A DNA stretch of 6,389 nucleotides from contig SHUN01000176.1 of NCBI GenBank assembly GCA_009697495.1, positions 1-6,389 on the forward strand, read 5' to 3'. Shown here in pieces: positions 1-4,948 of the stretch; positions within the stretch are counted from its first letter, which is position 1, and the number at the start of each line of letters is the position of its first letter. The notes under the pieces are model-generated. The model saw only the letters and a list, made by a program, of their open reading frames with translations, was not told where the DNA came from and ran no database searches. Origin of the DNA: Bryobacterales bacterium (GTDB lineage Bacteria; Acidobacteriota; Terriglobia; Bryobacterales; Bryobacteraceae). The position numbers and the translations under genes are program-made.

Positions 1-2072
1 AACCGCCATTCCCTGGCGCCGGTGCGCGCATCGGGAATCAGCGTTGCCACACGGTCTTCTGTATACAGCACTTCGCTGTAGCGCAGCAACTTGCTCACGT
101 TCTCCGGCTGCGTGCGCAGTTCCGCTTCTGTCTGCCGTTGTAACAGGCTTAACCGCGCCGCCTCCGCCTTCGTTGGCGGCCGCAGCAGCACCAGCTCAAA
201 CAGCCGTTTCGCGGGATCCTGCGGGGATTCTTTCACCGCCTTCCCGGCAAGCCGCTGCGCCGCTTCCATAAATGCCGGATCGTTCAGCGAAGTCAGCGCC
301 TGCAGCGGCGTATTCGTGCGAATGCGCCGGATTGTACAGGTTTCGCCGTTCGGCGCGTCGAAGTTCATCATGGAGGGGTAGGCGCTTGTCCGCCGCATGA
401 ATGTATACAACGCCCGCCGGTAGCGGTCCTCGCCCTTCGAAGTCGCCCAATTGTCGCCGTTATAGACGACCAGCCAAACGCCATCCGGCTGCCACGGCAT
501 CACCGGCGGGCCGAACTGTTTCCCGCTCAGCAGACCGGCCGCCGCCAACGCCTGGTCCCGCACCACTTCCGCATCCAGACGGAAACGCGCCCCGCGCGCG
601 TATAACTTATTCGCCGGATCAAGCCGCAGTAACTCCGGAGTTACATCGGATGACTGTTTGTAAGTCGCGCTCATGACAATTCGCTTCAGCAGTTTCTTGA
701 CATCCCAGTCTTTCTGAAAGTCCAGCGCGAGCAGATCCAAAAGTTCGGCGTGTGTCGGTCCGATGCCCTGGGTGCCAAAGTCCTCCTCGGATTCCACCAG
801 CCCGGTCCCGAAAAGCCGGCTCCAAAAACGGTTGACGGTCACTCGCGCGGTCAGCGGATTTTCGGGGCTCACCAGCCACTGGGCAAAGCCCAAGCGGTTC
901 TTCGGCGCTTTTGCCGGTAGCGGATGAAACGCCGCCGGTACCCCGGCCTTCACCTCGTCGCCGGGAGTCAGATAGTTGCCGCGATCATAAATGCGCGTTT
1001 TTCGCTGTTTGTCTTCCGCCAGCTCTTTCATGACGAGCGTTGATGCCGACGATGTCAGCTTCAGCACGGGCCGGTCCGAAGGATGATCGTCATCGGCCGT
1101 TTGATTGAAGAAGGCGTAGATCTGGTAGAACTCCTTGTGCGTCAGCGGGTCGTACCTGTGCGTGTGGCACTGCGCGCAGCCCCAGGTTTGCCCCATCCAC
1201 ACTTGGCCCGTCGTCGCGATGCGGTCGCGGATGGCGATGTCGCGATACTCCTCGTCGTCGGTGCCGCCTTCGGTGTTGGTCATCGTGTTCCGATGAAATC
1301 CCGTGGCGATTAAATCGTCAATGGATGAATCCGGCGTCAGATCGGCGGCCAATTGCAGGATCGTAAATTTATCGAACGGCAAGTTATCGTTGAAGGCGCG
1401 GATCACCCAATCCCGGTAGGGCCAAATGGATCGTTTGTTGTCTTTTTCGTAGCCTTGGGTGTCGGCGTAGCGGGCCAGGTCCAGCCAGATTTTCGCCCAG
1501 CGTTCGCCGTACTGGGGATTTGCGAATAGAGAGTCGACGTATTTCTCAAAGTTCCCGTCCTTCAGATACGCGGCTAGGCCCGAGGCCTCTGGAGGAACTC
1601 CGGTCAGGTCCAATGCCGCGCGGCGGGCCAGCGTGGCGCGATCCGCCTCTTTCGAGGGCGTCAATCGATGTTCGGCGAGCTTGGCCTGAATGAAATAATC
1701 AATACTGTTCCCGGCTGGACGCTTCGGCTTCTCATACGCCCAGTGGTTCGTATAAACGGCCCCGCCGTCGATCCATTTCCGCAGCAGGCTAACTTCGGTG
1801 TCGGTTAACCGCGGCCCTGTTGGCGGCATGGGCCTGGTAGCGTGTGTAACCCGGGCGAGCAAACGGGAGTTCTCGCTATCGCCTGGAACGATCGCCCTCG
1901 CCTTCGTGGCGCCGTCAAACGTGTCCAGGCGCAGACCCGCCTGGCGTGCCTGCTCATCTGGGCCGTGGCAGGCCACGCACTTTTTCGCTAGCAGCGGCCG
2001 AATATCCCGCTGAAAATCCGGCGTTTGCGCAAATGCGCCTGCCGCGAGGCTGATGTGTAGGATCCACCGCAT
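1..2072 (-). CDS. PSD1 / planctomycete-type cytochrome c, DUF1549 and DUF1553 protein (C-terminus cut by window edge)
   Basis: An open frame of 690 codons runs from ATG at 2072 to the left edge without a stop. The likely signal peptide is very short (MRWILHISLAAGAFA, then Q), suggesting export. A heme c motif CVACH (residues 32-36, bases 1965-1979) and a likely axial Met in a MPP motif (M82) mark the N-terminal cytochrome domain (about 17-105). DUF1549 spans about 122-325 and includes RYADTQGYEKDNKRSIWPYRDW-type residues and a second CxxCH, CAQCH at 299-303. DUF1553 spans about 390 onwards and includes NPLTARVTVNRFW, GTGLVESEEDFG and TNTPLQALTSLND. Family proteins usually end a little after this point, so perhaps 20-30 residues are missing. 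The exact biochemical role of the family is not established; it is thought to be periplasmic redox or polysaccharide-related. The start is fixed because an in-frame TAA lies four codons upstream (2082-2084). There is no clear Shine-Dalgarno; a TAAGAT hexamer sits 6 nt before the ATG. A DUF1501 gene often follows in this family but would lie outside the window. Confidence 0.93.
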   Translation of the reverse strand, partial: MRWILHISLAAGAFAQTPDFQRDIRPLLAKKCVACHGPDEQARQAGLRLDTFDGATKARAIVPGDSENSRLLARVTHATRPMPPTGPRLTDTEVSLLRKWIDGGAVYTNHWAYEKPKRPAGNSIDYFIQAKLAEHRLTPSKEADRATLARRAALDLTGVPPEASGLAAYLKDGNFEKYVDSLFANPQYGERWAKIWLDLARYADTQGYEKDNKRSIWPYRDWVIRAFNDNLPFDKFTILQLAADLTPDSSIDDLIATGFHRNTMTNTEGGTDDEEYRDIAIRDRIATTGQVWMGQTWGCAQCHTHRYDPLTHKEFYQIYAFFNQTADDDHPSDRPVLKLTSSASTLVMKELAEDKQRKTRIYDRGNYLTPGDEVKAGVPAAFHPLPAKAPKNRLGFAQWLVSPENPLTARVTVNRFWSRLFGTGLVESEEDFGTQGIGPTHAELLDLLALDFQKDWDVKKLLKRIVMSATYKQSSDVTPELLRLDPANKLYARGARFRLDAEVVRDQALAAAGLLSGKQFGPPVMPWQPDGVWLVVYNGDNWATSKGEDRYRRALYTFMRRTSAYPSMMNFDAPNGETCTIRRIRTNTPLQALTSLNDPAFMEAAQRLAGKAVKESPQDPAKRLFELVLLRPPTKAEAARLSLLQRQTEAELRTQPENVSKLLRYSEVLYTEDRVATLIPDARTGAREWR

Positions 2073-2202
2073 AGCTAGATCTTATCTCGCCGCGGGGTTT
2101 GTGGCCGCCGCGATCCGCTTTTGCGCTTGTGAAATGGCCCGAGGCCGACCGGGATGGGCGAGGTCATACGTGGATATGGACCGCACCCTGCGCCGAGCTA
2201 AC
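2073..2202. other. 130-bp spacer between the M48 gene and the PSD1 gene
   Basis: This is a gene-free gap between two genes read on the minus strand. Apart from the TAAGAT hexamer next to the PSD1 start, only weak short GC inverted repeats are present (around 2138-2158), and they lack a T tract that would make a convincing terminator. The spacing is large enough for PSD1 to have its own promoter rather than depend on the M48 gene. Confidence 0.5.
2079..2084 (-). promoter_or_regulatory. possible -10 element (TAAGAT) of the PSD1 gene, leaderless geometry
   Basis: On the minus strand the hexamer TAAGAT (4 of 6 to TATAAT) ends 6 nt before the ATG at 2072, so transcription would start at or next to the start codon. 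No good -35 hexamer is seen 16-18 bp upstream and no Shine-Dalgarno precedes the ATG. This is only a match of position and sequence and could be chance. Confidence 0.3.
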
Positions 2203-3378
2203 CTAGCGGCTGAAGCGAAGCGTTTGCATCATCTGTTGGTATTCCGGCTCGGCCACGCGCCAGCGGGACTCAGGGGCGATAAAGACGCCGTAGAACATTC
2301 CGCGCGAGTGCATGACGGTAAGGACGAGGACATTTTCCCGCTCGCTGGGGCGCATGGAGGACGGCCCTTGCATTGGCGTAACGCGACCCACGTAGTTATC
2401 TATTCTTACGCCTTGCGGGCTGCCGGAAATTTTGAGATTGGGGTTGCCTTGGGTAATGCCTTTGAGGATTTCCTCCGTCGCGGCGTTGATATCGGTAGTT
2501 TGGGGCTGGACGAAACTGATCATGATCCCGTGGCCGATGTCTTCCTGGCCACTGCCGCCTTTCACAGCGCCGTCGGCGGCGATAATGGACGCCGAGACGC
2601 CGTCCTGGGCCGGGCGAACCGTCCAATCGCCGGGATAGGCGATGGCGTATATCGAGGTCTGATGGGCCTTGAAGCCATTCGGGACAGTGATGGAAACAGG
2701 CGGCCCCGGCGGCGCCTGCACTTGGCCTTGGGCGGGCTTCTTGCCCAGCGCGGGGAGGGTTTTGATAATCGCCCGAGCCTTTACGAGTTCGGGAGTGAGC
2801 GCCGCGGCCTCGTAGGGTTTTTGGGGATAGAACTTCATGTCCCCCTGAATGTTTTGTATACGATTGCCGGGGTTGGGATGGCTGGCGAAGAACTCCTGCA
2901 TCCTGCCGCTTCTGCCGCCATCGGCTTCCAGCTTTTCAAAAAAGCGGGCGAGTTCGACCGGGTTGTATCCGGCCTTGTGGGCCAGCCGGGCGCCGAAGAG
3001 ATCGGCGTCGTTTTCGGCGGTGCGCGAGAATTTCAACAGGACCGAGTTGGCACCGAGACCGATTCCCATCTGGGCGAGTTGACCCATCATGCCGCCACGT
3101 TCAAAGAGGCCGGCGGCGATCATGGCGGGGATCTGAATCAGATTGGCCTTGGAGGCCTGATTGGTGCCATGGCGGAGCATCACGTGGCCCATTTCATGGC
3201 CGAGTACGCCCGCGATTTGCGCTTCGCTGTCGGCGGCGGCAATGAGGCCTGTGTGGACGTACATTGGTCCGCCGGGAAGGGCGAACGCATTGATGGACGG
3301 GTCATTGACAACCTTGAACGTGAATGGGAATTTTTCGCCCTCGATGCCATTCACCAGGCGCTGGCCGATGCGGTTCAC
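2203..3378 (-). CDS. M48 family zinc metalloprotease, catalytic part (separated from its N-terminus by a frameshift)
   Basis: This frame carries the body of a secreted M48 (Ste24/BepA/LoiP-like) peptidase. The zinc motif HEMGH is at bases 3184-3198 (residues 61-65 of this frame). The third zinc ligand is Glu in ENDADLFGARLA (E122), and SHPNPGNR (about 166-173) is the usual HP...R element. The catalytic domain spans about 1-180. A Pro/Gln-rich linker (about 210-228) leads to a C-terminal domain of about 160 residues with the motif YAIAYPGDWTV, perhaps PsbP/DcrB-like. Family members are periplasmic or membrane-associated proteases used in envelope protein quality control. The 391 codons could begin at GTG 3378, but that GTG corresponds to an internal Val of the family (YVNRIGQ), and this frame lacks a signal peptide. 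The real N-terminus is in another frame at 3375-3569; restoring one base near 3386 would give a 455-residue protein with zinc ligands H125, H129 and E186. All catalytic residues are intact. It is either a recent frameshift mutant or an assembly or sequencing error. Confidence 0.9.
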   Translation of the reverse strand: MNRIGQRLVNGIEGEKFPFTFKVVNDPSINAFALPGGPMYVHTGLIAAADSEAQIAGVLGHEMGHVMLRHGTNQASKANLIQIPAMIAAGLFERGGMMGQLAQMGIGLGANSVLLKFSRTAENDADLFGARLAHKAGYNPVELARFFEKLEADGGRSGRMQEFFASHPNPGNRIQNIQGDMKFYPQKPYEAAALTPELVKARAIIKTLPALGKKPAQGQVQAPPGPPVSITVPNGFKAHQTSIYAIAYPGDWTVRPAQDGVSASIIAADGAVKGGSGQEDIGHGIMISFVQPQTTDINAATEEILKGITQGNPNLKISGSPQGVRIDNYVGRVTPMQGPSSMRPSERENVLVLTVMHSRGMFYGVFIAPESRWRVAEPEYQQMMQTLRFSR

Positions 3379-3569
3379 GTACGCATGAGCGTGGGATCGC
3401 TGACAACATGGACCTGCCGTTCGAGCTCTCTGGCGTATTCATGGCCCATCTTGACGTCGTCGGCAGGCTTGAAAAGATTCCAACCCGGCTTGAGCACGCG
3501 CTGTTTTTCGGCGGCGAAAAGAAAACCGGCGGTGAGAAGGATTTGCGGCAGGACGCGACGAATTTGCAT
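3375..3569 (-). pseudogene. N-terminal fragment of the M48 metalloprotease (signal peptide part, out of frame with the body)
   Basis: The fragment encodes 64 residues, MQIRRVLPQILLTAGFLFAA then EKQRVLKPGWNLFKPADDVK and on to VVSDPTLMRT and a TGA at 3375-3377. It has a signal peptide (basic MQIRR, a hydrophobic stretch, cleavage near A19/A20) and then the conserved N-terminal region of secreted M48 proteases. The family reads roughly VVSDPxLNxYVNRIGQ here. The sequence reads CTC ATG CGT ACG TGA, and one extra A after CTC would give Leu-Asn-Ala-Tyr-Val-Asn-Arg. The stop overlaps the GTG of the downstream frame (GTGA). ATG 3569 is preferred over ATG 3593 because a strong Shine-Dalgarno (AAGGAGA) lies 10 nt before 3569 and the protein then starts directly with the signal peptide. 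Confidence 0.85.
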
Positions 3570-3579
3570 GAAAACTTGT

Positions 3580-3585
3580 CTCCTT
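3580..3585 (-). promoter_or_regulatory. Shine-Dalgarno of the M48 gene (AAGGAG)
   Basis: On the minus strand AAGGAG ends 10 nt before ATG 3569. It is the only strong Shine-Dalgarno found before a gene start in the window, and it decides the start at 3569 against the ATG at 3593, which lies upstream of it. Confidence 0.75.
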
Positions 3586-3598
3586 ATTCCCACTCATT

Positions 3599-3604
3599 AT
3601 TTTA
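3599..3604 (-). promoter_or_regulatory. possible -10 element (TAAAAT) of the M48 gene
   Basis: On the minus strand TAAAAT (5 of 6 to TATAAT) lies 14 nt before the Shine-Dalgarno and would give a leader of about 20-25 nt. No convincing -35 hexamer was found. It is divergent from the ilvE -10 element within the same 86-bp region. Confidence 0.3.
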
Positions 3605-3643
3605 CACGGACGGGCGGTTTCCGGCCTCGCTTGGAGTTCCGCT

Positions 3644-3649
3644 TATAAT
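3644..3649 (+). promoter_or_regulatory. -10 element (TATAAT) of ilvE, leaderless geometry
   Basis: A perfect TATAAT consensus hexamer ends 6 nt before ATG 3656, which would place the transcription start at or within a base or two of the start codon. There is no Shine-Dalgarno before the ATG, consistent with a leaderless mRNA. The -35 region (around 3620-3627) is GC-rich and does not match TTGACA, and no extended TGn motif precedes the hexamer, so an activator or a different sigma-factor contact may be needed. Confidence 0.5.
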
Positions 3650-3655
3650 GGTTGG

Positions 3656-4576
3656 ATGTTGACGCCTACAGAAAAAATCTGGTGTAACGGTGAATTTATC
3701 CGTTGGGACGAAGCCAAGATACATGTGCTCTCCCATGTTGTAAGCTACGGCAGCGCGGTGTTTGAAGGCATCCGTTGCTATTCCACTCCGAATGGGCCCC
3801 GGCTGTTCCGTGTAAACGAACACTATCGGCGGCTGCTGGATTCCGCGAAGATTTACCGCATGGACGGAATCCCGTACGCAATCGCCGATATGACGAAGGC
3901 GACCATTGAGCTGATCCGCGTCAACCAGCTTGATGCTTGCTACGTGCGGCCGATTTTGCTCCGCGGTTATAACGATGTCGGAGTGCTGGGAATTAACAAT
4001 CCGCTGGATCTCTACATAGCCTGTTGGAAGTGGGGCCAATATCTGGGCGAAGAGGCCCTGGCACAAGGCGTGGACGTCTGCATCTCGTCCTGGAACCGCA
4101 TCGCGCCGAATACCTTGCCCGCGTTGGCAAAGTCCGCGGCAAATTACATGAACTCGCAGTTGATCCGGATGGAAGCGCACTTCAATGGCTATGTCGAAGG
4201 CATTGCGCTGGATACGAACGGCTACGTTTCCGAAGGCTCGGGCGAAAACATCTTCGTTGTCCGGGATGGCAAGATCGTCACGCCGCCGTTGGGGAATTCG
4301 GCCTTGCCGGGGATCACCCGCGATTCCATTCTCAAATTGGCGAAAAAGCTGGGAATCGAAATTACCGAATCGATGATCCCGCGCGAGATGTTGTACATCG
4401 CCGATGAGGTGTTCTTCACCGGGACGGCCGCGGAAGTGACGCCCATTCGCTCGATCGACAAAATCAAGATCGGTTCCGGCGAGCGCGGGCCTGTGACGGA
4501 GTTGCTGCAGACGGCCTTCTTCGGCATCATCAACGGGACTGAGCCCGATACCGAAGGCTGGCTGACATCCGTTTAG
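3656..4576 (+). CDS. ilvE: branched-chain-amino-acid aminotransferase IlvE
   Basis: This is a complete 306-residue fold-type IV PLP aminotransferase (class IV), close to the usual length of about 305-310. It moves the amino group between glutamate and the 2-oxo acids of valine, leucine and isoleucine in the cytoplasm, the last step of their synthesis and first of their breakdown. Visible motifs are YGSAVFEGIRCY (31-42), the PLP lysine in ALAKSAANYMNSQ (K159), SEGSGENIF with the cofactor-binding Glu (E193), LPGITRDSIL (217-226) and EVFFTGTAAEVTPI (251-264). ATG 3656 is chosen because the N-terminus MLTPTEKIWCNGEFIRW matches the family start, and the next Met is at residue 70. It is transcribed divergently from the M48 gene, with a TATAAT 6 nt before the ATG, and is followed by a stem-loop terminator candidate. 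It stands alone: no other ilv or leu gene is in the window. A D-amino-acid or ADC-lyase role is less likely given length and motifs. Confidence 0.95.
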   Translation: MLTPTEKIWCNGEFIRWDEAKIHVLSHVVSYGSAVFEGIRCYSTPNGPRLFRVNEHYRRLLDSAKIYRMDGIPYAIADMTKATIELIRVNQLDACYVRPILLRGYNDVGVLGINNPLDLYIACWKWGQYLGEEALAQGVDVCISSWNRIAPNTLPALAKSAANYMNSQLIRMEAHFNGYVEGIALDTNGYVSEGSGENIFVVRDGKIVTPPLGNSALPGITRDSILKLAKKLGIEITESMIPREMLYIADEVFFTGTAAEVTPIRSIDKIKIGSGERGPVTELLQTAFFGIINGTEPDTEGWLTSV

Positions 4577-4588
4577 GGTCAGTTCCGA

Positions 4589-4619
4589 GTCGCCCTCTGT
4601 GGGCGACGCCTCCACTTTT
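4589..4619 (+). terminator. probable intrinsic terminator of ilvE
   Basis: A perfect 7-bp stem GTCGCCC/GGGCGAC (4589-4595 and 4601-4607) closes a 5-nt loop, 12 nt after the ilvE stop. The only T run is four T's at 4616-4619, 9 nt after the stem, so as a classical terminator it is weak. It may act together with the larger hairpin that begins right after it. Confidence 0.45.
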
Positions 4620-4655
4620 GTGCCAGGGTTTTGAATCCGTGGCGCGAAAGTGGGG
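4610..4655. repeat. long imperfect inverted repeat (16-bp stem)
   Basis: The left arm at 4612-4625 (CCACTTTTGTGCCA) pairs along its full length with 4640-4653 (TGGCGCGAAAGTGG), with only two G-T wobbles; 4610-4611 with 4654-4655 extend it by two more pairs. The 14-nt spacer contains a further GGG/TCC pairing. It could be a 3' transcript-end hairpin of ilvE, or a REP- or MITE-like element. Confidence 0.6.
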
Positions 4656-4672
4656 ACGCCGATTTCAGGAAG

Positions 4673-4705
4673 CGCCCCGGAACCTGCATGCCGCGACGTG
4701 GGGCG
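4673..4705. repeat. inverted repeat CGCCCC/GGGGCG
   Basis: Six-base arms at 4673-4678 and 4700-4705 are separated by 21 nt. Short GC arms like this are expected fairly often in GC-rich DNA; it is listed because it continues the row of hairpins. Confidence 0.3.
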
Positions 4706-4714
4706 AATCACGCC

Positions 4715-4732
4715 GTGACAAATTCTTGTCAC
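4715..4732. repeat. perfect palindrome GTGACAA-N4-TTGTCAC, operator-like
   Basis: Seven-base arms (4715-4721 and 4726-4732) flank ATTC. The compact 18-bp symmetry and less GC-rich composition resemble a dimeric repressor operator, but it could equally form a short RNA hairpin. It lies about 217 bp upstream of the nagA start. No regulator gene is in the window and no known regulon motif was recognised. Confidence 0.4.
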
Positions 4733-4754
4733 TACAAAACCGTGAAAACGAAAA

Positions 4755-4815
4755 CCGCGGGAAGAGCGCTCCGGCCACCTCCCCCGAGATCAGCCTCGTG
4801 CGCCACATCCCGCGG
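4755..4815. repeat. inverted repeat CCGCGGGA / TCCCGCGG with 45-nt spacer
   Basis: Perfect 8-base arms lie at 4755-4762 and 4808-4815. Each arm also contains the palindrome CCGCGG, which makes the match less surprising. It could form the closing stem of a structured leader or small RNA; the spacer shows no recognised RNA family. Confidence 0.35.
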
Positions 4816-4870
4816 AATCTGTAAACAGTTGTACCAGTTTCCGGCTCCGGATACCAGCGGAAAAGAGCGG

Positions 4871-4942
4871 TCCTCCACAACCTTTTTTCTCGTTTCGTTT
4901 GTTAGAGTTAGAAAGATCAATCTGTGGGGAAGCTGTGGATAA
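4871..4942. promoter_or_regulatory. DnaA-box cluster (one perfect, two degenerate 9-mers) around an AT-rich stretch
   Basis: On the minus strand 4934-4942 reads TTATCCACA, the exact DnaA-box consensus. Eleven bases away in the same orientation, 4923-4931 reads TTCCCCACA (two mismatches). On the plus strand 4871-4879 reads TCCTCCACA (two mismatches). An AT-rich stretch lies between the plus-strand box and the pair. This could be DnaA-dependent control of nagA, a DnaA-titration site or a small origin-like region. No dnaA or dnaN gene is nearby, so a chromosomal origin is not supported by context. Confidence 0.35.
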
Positions 4943-4948
4943 AACAAG

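Larger units (their letters stand above)
4577..4948. other. 372-bp gene-free region between ilvE and nagA
   Basis: No convincing gene is present; short frames on both strands here have no recognisable motifs. The left part (about 4577-4815) is dense in inverted repeats: the terminator candidate, a 16-bp-stem hairpin, and three shorter ones. The right part (about 4816-4948) is noticeably more AT-rich, with a pyrimidine-rich stretch from about 4880 to 4900, and holds DnaA-box-like 9-mers next to the nagA start. It must contain the nagA promoter unless nagA is read through from ilvE, but no clear -35/-10 pair was found. Confidence 0.7.

Noticed and set aside
629..644. Perfect 16-bp palindrome GTAACTCCGGAGTTAC
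   Set aside because: It lies inside the PSD1 coding sequence and encodes VTPELL, residues conserved in the DUF1553 family; one such palindrome in a window this size is only mildly unlikely by chance.
2053..3648. A long plus-strand open frame (531 codons) across the M48 gene
   Set aside because: It is fully antisense to a gene with clear M48 catalytic motifs, its translation is rich in Arg/Gly/Ala with no recognisable domain, and long antisense frames are common in GC-rich DNA.
4626..4638. GGGTTTTGAATCC, reminiscent of a tRNA T-arm (possible tRNA remnant or att site)
   Set aside because: No D-arm, anticodon arm or acceptor stem can be built around it, and no integrase gene is present; it is explained better as the loop of the inverted repeat at 4610-4655.
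3602..4732. A 376-codon minus-strand open frame opposite ilvE
   Set aside because: It is a shadow of ilvE, whose catalytic residues are all present on the plus strand; the antisense product has no recognisable motif.
4577..4948. Chromosomal origin of replication
   Set aside because: There is only one perfect DnaA box and no dnaA, dnaN, gyrB, rpmH or parAB neighbours, so the evidence is too thin to annotate an oriC; it is kept as a DnaA-box finding only.
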